DNA of 64,000 bases from Dechloromonas sp. H13 (GTDB taxonomy: Bacteria > Pseudomonadota > Gammaproteobacteria > Burkholderiales > Rhodocyclaceae), in contig NZ_SSXX01000008.1 in NCBI RefSeq assembly GCF_009469615.1, positions 102,472-166,471 of the forward strand, in the 5' to 3' direction. The stretch's first letter is position 1; the number at the start of each line of letters is the position of its first letter. A model generated the notes under the pieces. The model saw nothing but the letters and a program-made list of their open reading frames with translations. It did no database searches and was not told the origin of the DNA. Made by a program: the position numbers and the translations under genes. Below are positions 1 through 8,681 of the stretch, piece after piece.

Positions 1-2590
1 GGAAGCGTTCCTCGAATTCTGGAAGCCCATCTTGTTCAAGGCGCCGCAGTTTGGCGAAGAAGTCATCGGCACTGGCGATGGTGGGGTCGAGGCCGCCAGC
101 CTCGGCTGGCCAGGTAGAAACAAACCGCTGGAAGCGCTCCTCAATAGCTCGGACATGATTGTTAATTTGCTGGCCAAGGCCTTGGAGCTCGTTATTGATA
201 CCTCTCACGACTTGCAATGCGGCATTGGCTAGGTTTGTCAGGGTCAATGCTCTGCTGGCTTCACCAAAGCGCTGATTGAGCGCTTCCATTTGTGGCGGGG
301 CGATTGAGAATGCCAGAAGCTCAAATCGCAATGCGCTCATGCTGGCATTCAGTTTTTTTAGCTCTAAATCTTTCGCAAGGATGCTTGCTGCATACTCGGT
401 TTGTTTGCTTTGGGCTGCTTCGTGTAGCTCCGCTTGCTTTTTGATTTTCTCGTCTAACGCAGCCAAGTCGGGATGCGCCTCAAGTTCCGTCTTGAGTTGC
501 CCTTGCAGACTGGTGATGCGGGTCAGCATCGAGGTAACGTCTACCTCGCTCCATTGAAGATTGGCCAGGGTTTGGCAGTGCAATAGCCGCTGCTCTGTGG
601 TTTCACTGCGCGTTTGATGCGCTTCCAGTTCTTTGCGAAGCTTTTCGTGCTCAGTGGCCAACTCCAGGGCACGACGCTCGTATAGCGTTCGTTTTGCCTT
701 GTTATCGAAACCCAGCACCCACTGGGTTTGGTCATCAATGCGGCGCCGGTCGTCTTTCTCGTGGCGAATTGTGTTGTGCTTGACCTGTCCCTCTTTGGTG
801 ACGGCGCGTGTTGCATTACGAAACGCCTGTAGGTTCTCGACACACTCGTAATTGAAGTGCGCTTTCAGCTCTTCACGCAGCCACTCCGTGAGTGGTCCTC
901 GGGCAAATTTCAGTTTGCTGACGATTGAGTTCGCTCCAACCGAGCGCATCTCCGTGCCGCGTTCAATCACCCGCAAGTAAGTCAGTCGTTCCCCAATGTT
1001 GTGCTCATTGAGATAAGCCGCGACAGCGGCGTAGTGCTTGTCCGGAACCAAGAGGGAGCGGGCAAATCCGCCGAGCACACGTTCAATAGCGCCTTGCCAT
1101 TCATGCTCCTCTTCCTTCACTTCAATGAGTTCACCGGCATAGGGCAGTTTTTCCTCAGGAATCTCCAAGGTTTTTGCCATGTGCTCCCGGATGCCCAGAA
1201 GGCGGGATGGGATATTGGATGGATGCTTCTCCATCGCCGCAATTTCCTGGCGCGTCTCAGTAAAGTTACGTTCGCAAGTTTTGAGTTGGTCTCGCAGTTC
1301 AACGGTTTTCTCGACCTGCTCTGCTCGCCTGTCTTTTGCGCCCAAAAGTTCTTGGCGAGCCTCATCGGTTCGTTCCGTGAATTCAGTGGCGGTATTGGGA
1401 TAGGGCCAACCGATACCCTGGCAAGCTGTTTCTGCTTGGCTGCGTTTACCAATGCGTGCATCGCGTTGCGACTCTGCTTCCTTGATGTCGCGATTCAATT
1501 GCTCGATGCGGCCGCCTCCTGAATCAAGGCGCTTCTGTTGCAATCCCTGTAGGGTCTCAAATGCATTGCGTGTTGCACTCTCTTGCTCTTCTGCCTGGGC
1601 TTGCAGCCCTTCGATAGCCACTTCCTGCTCATGGATAGCAGTCGTCAAAAGGCGCTTTTTTTCTCGCTCCGCATAGGCGTCGATGGCCAATGAGAGGGCT
1701 TCTAGCTCAGTTCTGGAGCGCTGGGTCGCTTCGAGCAGGAAGGATTCCGCTTGGGCAGGCTTGAGGGTTTCAATCTGCCGACGTGCTTCGACAACGGCTT
1801 TGTGCGCTTCATTGAGTTCCTGGAACTGTGACACCAGGTTTTCGGCCAACTCGAACGTCTCGGGGGCATCGAGCATGAAATCGCGGAGGAAGGTGTTGAG
1901 GTCTCCAAGATTCTTGGCGGATTGCGTCTTGTGCAGCAGGCGGAGCGCACGCTCGTTATCAATATCGAGGAGTTGCCGAAAGCGTTCCTGATAGCTGCTG
2001 AATTCCTCCTTAACCGTGGCATCAGGTAGGTCGAATTTGAAACGGCGTACCTCGAAATTGTGGTCCGCGAAAAACTGTAGCTCCCGAACGTCGAATGGGC
2101 GCTGGAGTATCAAATAACGCTTGTGCACATCACCGAGCGAGCTACTCCTACCGCGAATCCAAAAGACTTGGGCGAGAACAACGACACGACCTGTTCCGTC
2201 GCGATAGGTCTCGGCAATGGCTGACCAAGTGGTTTCCGGCCGCAGGTATTGTGAGACGTATTCACCCGCATCTCCTGTTTGCTGGGACCACGCCCCCCGG
2301 ACATAGGTGATGAGGTTTCGGTCCTTGCCGTGGCGCTCATCCTGACGAGCTGCTACGTTGAAGTCCACCCATTTTGGTGGGGTCAAAATGGCCGAATGGG
2401 CGTCCAAAGCCGTCGACTTTCCGGAGCCAGACGGCCCGAGAAATGCATAACCGCTGCGGGGAATCGAGAAATCGACGATGCCGTTAAAAGTGCCCCAGTT
2501 GAATAACTGAATTTGGTCTAGGCGAAACTGGTTGATGTCAGCAGGGCCCTCAGCAAAGAAGTCGAAGGTGCTCTGAGGCTCTCTATTCAT
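1..2590 (-). CDS. jetC: JetC, SMC-like ATPase of a Wadjet system (3' end outside window)
   Basis: The frame is open without a stop from ATG 2590 to the window edge, giving the first 863 residues; the family usually has about 1,100, so the C-terminal ATPase half with Walker B and signature is missing. The N-terminus carries FNWGTFNG (about residues 30-37) and a Walker A motif GPSGSGKST at 52-60. The middle is a long charged coiled-coil region. Near the edge, DGLPEFEERF matches a conserved JetC/MksF stretch. In Wadjet systems JetC forms the SMC-like motor of a condensin-like complex that recognises plasmid DNA for cleavage by JetD. The start overlaps the jetB stop by 8 nt, with GGGAGA a few bases upstream. 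Identification rests on motifs plus order jetA-jetB-jetC. Confidence 0.9.
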   Translation of the reverse strand, partial: MNREPQSTFDFFAEGPADINQFRLDQIQLFNWGTFNGIVDFSIPRSGYAFLGPSGSGKSTALDAHSAILTPPKWVDFNVAARQDERHGKDRNLITYVRGAWSQQTGDAGEYVSQYLRPETTWSAIAETYRDGTGRVVVLAQVFWIRGRSSSLGDVHKRYLILQRPFDVRELQFFADHNFEVRRFKFDLPDATVKEEFSSYQERFRQLLDIDNERALRLLHKTQSAKNLGDLNTFLRDFMLDAPETFELAENLVSQFQELNEAHKAVVEARRQIETLKPAQAESFLLEATQRSRTELEALSLAIDAYAEREKKRLLTTAIHEQEVAIEGLQAQAEEQESATRNAFETLQGLQQKRLDSGGGRIEQLNRDIKEAESQRDARIGKRSQAETACQGIGWPYPNTATEFTERTDEARQELLGAKDRRAEQVEKTVELRDQLKTCERNFTETRQEIAAMEKHPSNIPSRLLGIREHMAKTLEIPEEKLPYAGELIEVKEEEHEWQGAIERVLGGFARSLLVPDKHYAAVAAYLNEHNIGERLTYLRVIERGTEMRSVGANSIVSKLKFARGPLTEWLREELKAHFNYECVENLQAFRNATRAVTKEGQVKHNTIRHEKDDRRRIDDQTQWVLGFDNKAKRTLYERRALELATEHEKLRKELEAHQTRSETTEQRLLHCQTLANLQWSEVDVTSMLTRITSLQGQLKTELEAHPDLAALDEKIKKQAELHEAAQSKQTEYAASILAKDLELKKLNASMSALRFELLAFSIAPPQMEALNQRFGEASRALTLTNLANAALQVVRGINNELQGLGQQINNHVRAIEERFQRFVSTWPAEAGGLDPTIASADDFFAKLRRLEQDGLPEFEERF

Positions 2591-3326
2591 GCTCATCTCC
2601 CAAACTTTGCTCATCGTCATCGCCTTCCAGCGGGCTATTTGCGTGGTGAGAAAGTCCGCGCTGCTGGATGTCCTGATAGGTGCGCGTGAGCGCTTGAATT
2701 TCCTCGGCGGGGAAAAGTAGTTTCAGCGTCGGTGATACCTCGAACCGGTCATCTGCACCGCGGAGTTTCTGAAGAAAGTTGAGCTTCTTGGCCTTTTCAA
2801 TGGCGCTTTGGCATTGCTTATCGAAACGCGCATGGTCGACATTGCCAGTACGCTCATAGACACTGAGGTGCTCAATCATCTCCAACCAAGAGACCACAGC
2901 ACGGTCGCCATCGGTATTCGCTTGTATGAGCCGCTGGCGGAGAAAAAGGATGAGTACCGATTCCATAAAGGTGAGATTCGCCCGCCGCAGCAAGATGGGA
3001 ATTTCGATGTCGTCGGCCACCACCTGGCGCGTAAATGCCACCTTCTGGTCTGGGTCAATCACCAACTCGAGAAAAAGCTCATGCAGGCGCTCGCGGATGG
3101 CTACTTCATCGCGGAGGAGGGTTGCCCAAAGGTTGGCCTGGCGTCGCCCGTCAACTGCAGGGCCGAGCAGAAGCTGAACAATTACCCGACGTGTTTCGAG
3201 GGGAAGCATTCCCCTATCGCCGGGGAACACGGCAGCGTCCGCCTCTACGTTGCTCTGCGCTTGGTCAATTGTTTCGTCCGGCCGAAGCGCTTCACTGGAA
3301 CAACTGTCATTCGTTGAATAGTTCAA
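2583..3326 (-). CDS. jetB: JetB, DUF4194 (MukE-like) subunit of Wadjet
   Basis: A 247-residue protein of the DUF4194 family, the MukE/kleisin-partner-like subunit that binds JetA and JetC. The conserved start of the domain, LPLETRRVIVQLLLGP, sits around residues 42-57, followed by a winged-helix-rich body and an acidic tail. I chose TTG at 3326 because a strong Shine-Dalgarno (AGGGAGAG, 3332-3339) lies 5 nt upstream; the in-frame ATG at 3440 would overlap jetA by 134 nt and has no such site. With the TTG start the gene overlaps the jetA stop by 20 nt, consistent with translational coupling. Family assignment is firm; the exact start is inferred. Confidence 0.85.
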   Translation of the reverse strand: MNYSTNDSCSSEALRPDETIDQAQSNVEADAAVFPGDRGMLPLETRRVIVQLLLGPAVDGRRQANLWATLLRDEVAIRERLHELFLELVIDPDQKVAFTRQVVADDIEIPILLRRANLTFMESVLILFLRQRLIQANTDGDRAVVSWLEMIEHLSVYERTGNVDHARFDKQCQSAIEKAKKLNFLQKLRGADDRFEVSPTLKLLFPAEEIQALTRTYQDIQQRGLSHHANSPLEGDDDEQSLGDEHE

Positions 3327-4773
3327 GCATGCTCTCCCTGACAAAATAGATGGCCGGTACCTTGGCCTTCCGTTGTTTTTCATCGCTGCCGAGCCACGAG
3401 ACAAGCTCGGTCTCGCTAGTGACGTCTCCGTGCTTGGCACCTAACGCAACGTAGCCAACGACACTGCCAAAACCTTGTTCAGCGGGAAACTTCTCCAGCA
3501 ACTGGCCAACAGTGATTTGTGATTGTTCGGAAAGCGCTTCTCTGAGATGTTGGCGCAGGGTACGGAAATCGATTTCAGACTGGCGTACCAGCTCCTCAAC
3601 GACCTCAAGTCCTAGTTCCGAGGGTTCTGCTTCTGGCATGGCGGTATCGGCAACATTCAGGCTCGGGTCGTGAAGCTCCCACTGGCTCACCGAGCGGAGG
3701 CGACTGCTGGTTAGCGACAGTGAATAATCGAGCAGCGAGTTCGGGCGAATGGCGTCACGTGCCAGAAGAGCTGCCTGTTGCGCTTCGCGCAATAGACTGT
3801 GCAGACGTCGCTGTTCTTGGAACTCACGGCTCTGCACGAAGGTTTTGAGGCTACGGGCAAATTGCTGGACGACTTCATGCACATTGCCGCCTTCGGCCAT
3901 CAAGGTTCCCGTCAGGTTTTGCAGGAAGCGTCGTTCCTTCAATTCCAGGCCGCGCGCAAACGTGCGGGAGGTGACAGATTCTAGGGACTCCATCAGCGTC
4001 GCAGCTTGCTCACCATCCGTCAGCAGGCGCCAGAAGGCGTTAAAAGTTTTTCCATGCTCACTCTGGGCAATCAGGTCCACGCCGGCGAACAGCGCTTCCA
4101 GAACCTCTCCTCGGCTACCGTCGCTCTCCATTAAACTTTGGCGGAGCCCTCGATTCAGCTTGTCGAACTCGTCACGTACGTTGCGGAAATCTGCGGCCAA
4201 TTCTTCGGCGAGGGCAATGATTTCGCGGACACGTTCGAGCGCACGCTCTTCGGGGAGTGTCTTGACGCCTTCTCGTTCCAATGCCCGAAGTTCGGCATCG
4301 ATACGTTCTCGCTCGGCGATGAGCGTGGCTCGTCTCGTTTCTGGATTGGCATCTGTCTCGTCGGCCAGACGAGTTAGCTGCTGTATGACCGTCGCTAAAC
4401 GGCTTTCAGTGGCTGCGGTCCGGGGCTTCAACAAGCCATTTAAAAAGCGTAAGGCGCTTGTCGCTTCCGAGGTCAGTTCGAACTCTTCTTCGCTTGCCCC
4501 CGCTGGAAATCGCCGGCTGAGCCAGCCTTCACCAATCCAGTCTGCAACGTAGGCTTGCGGTGTCTGCGGTAGGTCATGACCGTAGGCGCGGAGCGTATCG
4601 ATTTCTCGCGATAGACGTTCGTGGAAAATCGAGCTGGAAAGAGTTTTCTCCTGTTCTAGCAGCAGGCATTGCATCAATCCCATAACCAGGGGGGCCTTGT
4701 CAGCAGCCAGTAATCGCCATAAAGGTCGGCTACGTAGGGCAAGCAGAGCCGCTGAAGCACGCTGTGCTTTCAT
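3307..4773 (-). CDS. jetA: JetA, DUF3375 (MukF-like kleisin) subunit of Wadjet
   Basis: A 488-residue DUF3375 protein, the kleisin-like subunit of the Wadjet anti-plasmid complex. The N-terminus (LRSRPLWRLLAADKAP) is the family's usual opening; the centre is helical and charged with predicted coiled coil. Two starts are possible: GTG 4782 and ATG 4773. I prefer ATG 4773 because AGGTG lies 6 nt upstream. It is the first gene of the operon, followed by jetB and jetC with overlapping ends. Upstream lie two operator-like repeats shared with a divergent WYL regulator, suggesting the operon is repressed by that protein. The nuclease gene jetD is not visible and should follow jetC beyond base 1. Confidence 0.9.
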   Translation of the reverse strand: MKAQRASAALLALRSRPLWRLLAADKAPLVMGLMQCLLLEQEKTLSSSIFHERLSREIDTLRAYGHDLPQTPQAYVADWIGEGWLSRRFPAGASEEEFELTSEATSALRFLNGLLKPRTAATESRLATVIQQLTRLADETDANPETRRATLIAERERIDAELRALEREGVKTLPEERALERVREIIALAEELAADFRNVRDEFDKLNRGLRQSLMESDGSRGEVLEALFAGVDLIAQSEHGKTFNAFWRLLTDGEQAATLMESLESVTSRTFARGLELKERRFLQNLTGTLMAEGGNVHEVVQQFARSLKTFVQSREFQEQRRLHSLLREAQQAALLARDAIRPNSLLDYSLSLTSSRLRSVSQWELHDPSLNVADTAMPEAEPSELGLEVVEELVRQSEIDFRTLRQHLREALSEQSQITVGQLLEKFPAEQGFGSVVGYVALGAKHGDVTSETELVSWLGSDEKQRKAKVPAIYFVRESMLELFNE

Positions 4774-4826
4774 CGGTGGCACCTGACATCGTGGTTCGTA
4801 TTGAGCATTGTCCTATCCAAAATAGA

Positions 4827-4883
4827 TGAACGTATAAAAACTATACGTTCAAAATCGCCGTGCGTAAAGTTTTTATACGTGTG
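4827..4883. promoter_or_regulatory. Tandem operator-like inverted repeats between jetA and the WYL regulator
   Basis: Site 1 (4827-4851) is a perfect inverted repeat: TGAACGTATA, a 5-nt spacer AAAAC, then TATACGTTCA. Site 2 (4859-4883) has the same 10-5-10 layout but is imperfect; its right half GTTTTTATACGT is the exact reverse complement of a 12-nt piece of site 1. The two centres are 32 bp apart, close to three helical turns. BrxR/CapW-type WYL repressors are known to bind inverted repeats of about this geometry, so these are probably the regulator's own operators covering both divergent promoters. The repeats are seen directly; the binding protein is inferred. Confidence 0.75.
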
Positions 4884-4897
4884 CTACAGTGGTCGGC

Positions 4898-5785
4898 ATG
4901 AAACAGATGGCCAATCAACGCGCAGAACCGGAGTTGCCTACCCGCTGGGGGCCTGAGAAACGGCTTGAGTTCATCGACTTTCGCTTACGATGGGACGGTC
5001 GATTGAACCGGGGCGACATCTCCGATTTCTTCGGAATATCGACACCACAAGCCTCCCTCGACATTGCTCGCTACCTAGAGATGGCGCCCCTGAATGCGGT
5101 CTACGACCGTAGCGAGCGAAGCTACGTCGCAACCCGAGATTTCCAACCGATTTTCCCCTCCAGTCAGCCACAGAAATACCTCAATGACTTGCTGATGCAA
5201 GCATATGGCATATTGGACCAAGGCGTCAGCTTTTCCGGGTGGCTACCATCGGTTGCCGTTGCACCGACTCCAGCCCGAACCTTGCAGGCTGATACCTTGA
5301 TTACGTTATTAGGGGCTATACGGCGATGCCAGGCCCTGGAGATGACTTATCAGTCGATGACGAGTCCGATTCCAAAAAAACGCCTCGTTTCCCCTAGAGC
5401 ACTGGGGTTCGATGGGCACCGCTGGCATGTTCGGGTTTATTGTCACCAAGAGAACGGATTTCGGGACTTTGTTATTGCCCGGATTCTCTCGCTCGGAAAT
5501 GAGCAGCAGTCACCAAAGGTGCCGCCCATCGACCAGGAGTGGGAGACCTTGGTTACCCTCGTATTAGCGCCAAATCCTGGATTGCCCGATGCACATCAGC
5601 GGGTTATTGAACTGGACTATGGAATGGTCAATGGCGAGCTACGCTTTGAATGCAAACGAGCGCTGCTGCTTTACGTTGTTAGGAACTTGGGCTTGGACAG
5701 TGCAGAGGGGAAAGCCCCTAGAGTTCAACAAATTGTCCTGCGCAACCTTGCCGAGATTGCCCCACTTTTGCCCGCGCAGAACTAA
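4898..5785 (+). CDS. WYL-domain transcriptional regulator, BrxR/CapW-like
   Basis: A 295-residue protein with an N-terminal winged-helix region (about residues 20-75), a WYL ligand-sensing domain (about 140-210, with RLVSPRALGFDGHRWHVRVY) and a C-terminal WCX-like tail. This three-part layout and length match BrxR/CapW regulators, which repress phage-defence operons and respond to an unknown nucleic-acid or damage cue. It is divergent from jetA, with operator-like repeats between them. Alternative starts are GTG 4889 and ATG 4907; none has a strong ribosome binding site, and 4898 is a compromise. The 3' end nearly touches the convergent gene that ends at 5787. Confidence 0.85.
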   Translation: MKQMANQRAEPELPTRWGPEKRLEFIDFRLRWDGRLNRGDISDFFGISTPQASLDIARYLEMAPLNAVYDRSERSYVATRDFQPIFPSSQPQKYLNDLLMQAYGILDQGVSFSGWLPSVAVAPTPARTLQADTLITLLGAIRRCQALEMTYQSMTSPIPKKRLVSPRALGFDGHRWHVRVYCHQENGFRDFVIARILSLGNEQQSPKVPPIDQEWETLVTLVLAPNPGLPDAHQRVIELDYGMVNGELRFECKRALLLYVVRNLGLDSAEGKAPRVQQIVLRNLAEIAPLLPAQN

Positions 5786-5786
5786 G

Positions 5787-6431
5787 TCACTGGTGATTGA
5801 CGATGGGCAGGATGTCCATAAAGTCCGTGTGCATCTGACGGACCGAGACCATGTTCTGTGGATTGCCCGAGAGAATCGCTAATAACTGAGCGCTGATTGC
5901 AACCACAGCATTGCCATTCCGGATGACATCGTAAATCAACTGAGCCGGGTATCCGCTCATCGTTCGGGATAAGGGATGCAAACCACCATGGGTGTAGCTG
6001 CTCATGGCCTTCCAGGCGACCTCTTTGAATTCCCGTAACTGAGCGACGATACCTGCCGGCGCATTAGGGTTGGCTTCCAACTGCTTAAGCATCTCTGCCA
6101 AGCTCTCTCCCTCATTTGCGCGTTTCGCCGACTCCATGGTTAGGGGTTCGGATAGCTTTGTAACCCAGTTCTCGCTTGCTGCGTGGAGCAACCAGATTCC
6201 GCGCACTAGGCTTTCAAACTGCGGGCGGGTCAATGCAATCGCCGAAGAAAACAACCCTTGTTCGAACAGAAGCAGCGCACTGACCGCATGTTCCAGCGAC
6301 AGCAGCCCGGATTGAAAAGCCGTGATGAACCGTATCTCAGGGTAAGGAGTGAGGGTCTGTACGTGTTGTTGAACCCGCTCATGAAACGCAGCGGTTCGCT
6401 CAATGAGCAGGAGGAGTTTTTCTTCTGTCAC
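5787..6431 (-). CDS. Conserved hypothetical, DUF6988-like helical protein
   Basis: A 214-residue, mostly helical soluble protein with GTG start at 6431. It shows the pattern of proteins filed as DUF6988: an EHAVSALLL segment, a TRPQFESLVRGIWLLHAA segment near the middle, and FKEVAWKAMSSYTHGG before the last third. The conserved His and Arg residues suggest a helical bundle, but no catalytic motif is evident. It sits between the WYL regulator and another unknown gene in a region of weaker GC bias, so it probably belongs to the accessory defence region. Function unknown. The family name comes from memory of the sequence pattern and should be confirmed by profile search. Confidence 0.6.
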   Translation of the reverse strand: MTEEKLLLLIERTAAFHERVQQHVQTLTPYPEIRFITAFQSGLLSLEHAVSALLLFEQGLFSSAIALTRPQFESLVRGIWLLHAASENWVTKLSEPLTMESAKRANEGESLAEMLKQLEANPNAPAGIVAQLREFKEVAWKAMSSYTHGGLHPLSRTMSGYPAQLIYDVIRNGNAVVAISAQLLAILSGNPQNMVSVRQMHTDFMDILPIVNHQ

Positions 6432-6504
6432 GACAATGATTCTAAAAAGGCCTATGCGATTATTTTATGCGGATTGGCTTGATGTATCTGGAAGGAATCG
6501 AGTG

Positions 6505-7701
6505 ATGGAGAAGACGGACAAGCCGGTTGACCGTGAAACCCTCTACAACGAGGTTTGGACGGACCCCGTAACGGTAGTAGCGCCACGCTATGGCCTCTCG
6601 GACGTAGGGCTCGCGAAAATTTGCCGAGCCTTGGCCATCCCCCTACCGAGCCGCGGCTACTGGGCAAAGGTGAAGGCGGGGCGCGTGATGGCGCGCGCAC
6701 CGCTCCCTAAACTCAAACCCCCAGGGCCGGTGCCAACTGGCTTGGTCAAGCTGCCTCCGGAAAAGGCCGCTGTACGCCAGGCAGCCAGACAATCGGCCGC
6801 CAAGATTCGCAAAGAAACGCCGCCTTTGCCGCCTCCGGAAGAATCACAACCATTCGCTACCCACCCGTTGGTTCGTGCCGCTGCCAAGCGTCTGAAACAA
6901 CGGGATGGTTGGCCACCAGACACGTTGCTTCGCTCAGCCCCTAAAGAAGTGCTGCATCTTGCAGTGACGCGAGATGCACTCGACCGAGCACTCGGAATTA
7001 CGGATGCCCTGATAAAAGCGCTTATCCAGCGCGGCTTTGATGTGGAGGTCGATGGCGAGCGGGGGGCAACCACCCTGAAATACATCGAAACCGGAACCAG
7101 GTTGGAGTTCGCGCTGACCGAATACATACGACGAACGCGTCACGAAATTACTCCGGCAGAAGAGCGTGCCCGAAAACGCTACTGGGAGCGCTCGCGTTGG
7201 GATAACTCGGTGAGTTTTCCGCATGTGCCGATGTATGACTACACCCCAACAGGAACTCTCACCATTCAGATAGGCCGATGGCCATCACGAAACTGGAAGG
7301 ACACCCCAAAAACCCAACTCGAAAAACGCCTCGGAGAGGTTGTTGGTGGCATCGTAGCCCTTGCCCAGGAAACGCACGCCAAAGAGGTTGAAGAGGCGCG
7401 ACGCAAAGAGGCGCACCGGCGAGCTGTGGAGCGCTATGAGTTTCTAACCAAGCGACGTGCAGATGAAGTTGAACGCTTCAAGGAGGTCGAGGCCAGGGCG
7501 ACAGATTGGGAGCGAGCCATGCGCTTACGTGCGTTTGCCGATGCGGTTGAGGCTCAGGCCAAGTTAGCAGGCGAACTATCCTCAGAATACGTGGAGTGGC
7601 TCGCCTGGACTCGCGCTAAAGCCGATTGGCTGGACCCACTCATTCAGGTCAGCGACCCGATACTAGACGCACCAGAACCCAAACGTCCCGGTTATTGGTA
7701 G
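6505..7701 (+). CDS. Hypothetical protein with N-terminal HTH-like motif and coiled coil
   Basis: A 398-residue protein of unknown function. I placed the start at ATG 6505, behind GGAAGGA at 6490-6496; the longer frame from 6403 overlaps the divergent neighbour. The first 60 residues contain a helix-turn-helix-like stretch (LYNEVWTDPVTVVAPRYGLS, then LAKICRALAIPLPSRGYW) resembling a DNA-binding head. The central part is Pro/Lys-rich, and residues from about 300 form a strongly charged coiled coil with EEARRKEAHRRAVERYE. It is divergent from the DUF6988-like gene and the last gene of the left accessory region. A hairpin follows 25 nt after the stop. Confidence 0.6.
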   Translation: MEKTDKPVDRETLYNEVWTDPVTVVAPRYGLSDVGLAKICRALAIPLPSRGYWAKVKAGRVMARAPLPKLKPPGPVPTGLVKLPPEKAAVRQAARQSAAKIRKETPPLPPPEESQPFATHPLVRAAAKRLKQRDGWPPDTLLRSAPKEVLHLAVTRDALDRALGITDALIKALIQRGFDVEVDGERGATTLKYIETGTRLEFALTEYIRRTRHEITPAEERARKRYWERSRWDNSVSFPHVPMYDYTPTGTLTIQIGRWPSRNWKDTPKTQLEKRLGEVVGGIVALAQETHAKEVEEARRKEAHRRAVERYEFLTKRRADEVERFKEVEARATDWERAMRLRAFADAVEAQAKLAGELSSEYVEWLAWTRAKADWLDPLIQVSDPILDAPEPKRPGYW

Positions 7702-7725
7702 GGACTGGCTAGCCTATAAAGCATG

Positions 7726-7751
7726 AAGCCCATGTCGCTGAACATGGGCTT
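7726..7751 (+). terminator. Hairpin downstream of the 398-aa gene
   Basis: A perfect 10-bp stem AAGCCCATGT / ACATGGGCTT with a 6-nt loop, 25 nt after the stop codon at 7701. No T tract follows, so it may be a weak or factor-dependent terminator, or an mRNA-stabilising hairpin. Confidence 0.5.
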
Positions 7752-7950
7752 GGTAAATCTTGAACCTTGGCACTCAAGGCCAAGGCGACCGGTTTATCGC
7801 CGTTAGGTATTACTCGGTCATCTTGTCGAACTGCGGCGGATTTTCAGTCATGCTGCCTCCAATCGCGTTGTTCCTGAAGGACCTGACCAACTGCCCGTCA
7901 GGCTTCGATTCCAGATTACTCCTCCGGATTAAAAAGTCTACTGCCAGGAA

Positions 7951-7980
7951 AGAAAACGGCCCGCCACTTGGCGAGCCGTT
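7951..7980 (-). terminator. Rho-independent terminator of the BI-1 gene
   Basis: Read on the minus strand: AACGGC-T-CGCC, loop AAGT, GGCG-G-GCCGTT, then a T-rich run (TTTTCTTT). It lies 26 nt after the stop of the minus-strand gene ending at 8007. Confidence 0.8.
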
Positions 7981-8006
7981 CTGACACCTACCGTTGGCGG
8001 ACTACG

Positions 8007-8681
8007 TTAGTCGTTGCTGGAGAATCCAAGTAGTTGCAGCACCGACAGGAACAGGTTCAGCACATTCAGGTACATGCTGACCGCGGCCATTACATAGTTG
8101 GTTTCTTCGCCGCGCACCAGACGACTGGTGTCGAAGAGGATGAAGCCAGAGAACAGGAGCGCCGCAACCGCCGATACGCCGGCCTGCATGGCTGGGACGA
8201 ACATTGCAGCGATGCTGGCCAGGATGACAACAATCAGGCCGGCAAACAGGAAGCCACCCATACGGGAGAAATCCTTACCTGTCTTATGAACATAAGTCGT
8301 CAGCGCCAAGGTGACTGCCGTCGTAATGACGGCTGCGGTCAATACCGTGCTGCTGCCACCCGGCAAGTTGATGTAGTGGGATAGTGTCGGACCGAGGCCC
8401 AGACCGCTGAGGGCCGTAAAGGTCAGCATGGTCGGCACGGCCGCCGCCGTATTTCGATTCTTGTTCAGGTAGAGCAACGGCACCAGGCCGAGCAGCGTGA
8501 ACACAATGCCGGCCAGCGGGCCAAAGCCGGCCAGCATGCTAATACCTGCGCCTACGCCGGCGACAGCGGTCGACAGGGCGAGTAGTTGGTAGGTATTGCG
8601 AATGACACGGTTGGTGTCGGGCGCCGCATACGTGCCATATTCGGTTTTGCTAAGGTCGATAACACGTGCTTCAGTGCGCAT
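8007..8681 (-). CDS. Bax inhibitor-1 (BI-1/YccA) family membrane protein
   Basis: A 224-residue protein with seven predicted membrane helices, the usual length and topology of BI-1/YccA proteins. The family is thought to act as a pH-dependent ion (Ca2+) leak channel; YccA of E. coli also modulates the FtsH protease. The conserved ending region FILFDTSRLVRGEETNYV with the paired acidic residues is present near the C-terminus. Start ATG 8681 follows GGAGGAATAAACCACC, a clear ribosome binding site. It is monocistronic, with a terminator at 7951-7980. Precise physiological role in this organism is unknown. Confidence 0.9.
   Translation of the reverse strand: MRTEARVIDLSKTEYGTYAAPDTNRVIRNTYQLLALSTAVAGVGAGISMLAGFGPLAGIVFTLLGLVPLLYLNKNRNTAAAVPTMLTFTALSGLGLGPTLSHYINLPGGSSTVLTAAVITTAVTLALTTYVHKTGKDFSRMGGFLFAGLIVVILASIAAMFVPAMQAGVSAVAALLFSGFILFDTSRLVRGEETNYVMAAVSMYLNVLNLFLSVLQLLGFSSND

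Larger units (their letters stand above)
7702..8006. other. Intergenic stretch between the accessory region and the BI-1 gene
   Basis: About 305 nt with a hairpin at each side (7726-7751 and 7951-7980) and no convincing gene. A 13-codon minus-strand frame (7810-7851) has GGAGG 4 nt before its ATG, but nothing else supports it. A plus-strand frame of 74 codons (7760-7984) runs through the terminator and shows no coding bias. Probably the scar or edge between inserted and core DNA. Confidence 0.4.

Noticed and set aside
7810..7851. 13-codon minus-strand ORF with GGAGG
   Set aside because: Too short to support alone, and no adjacent gene makes it a convincing leader.
7926..7945. tRNA-Lys-like anticodon loop on the minus strand
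   Set aside because: The segment resembles the CTTTTAATC loop, but the flanking bases do not form anticodon, T or acceptor stems.
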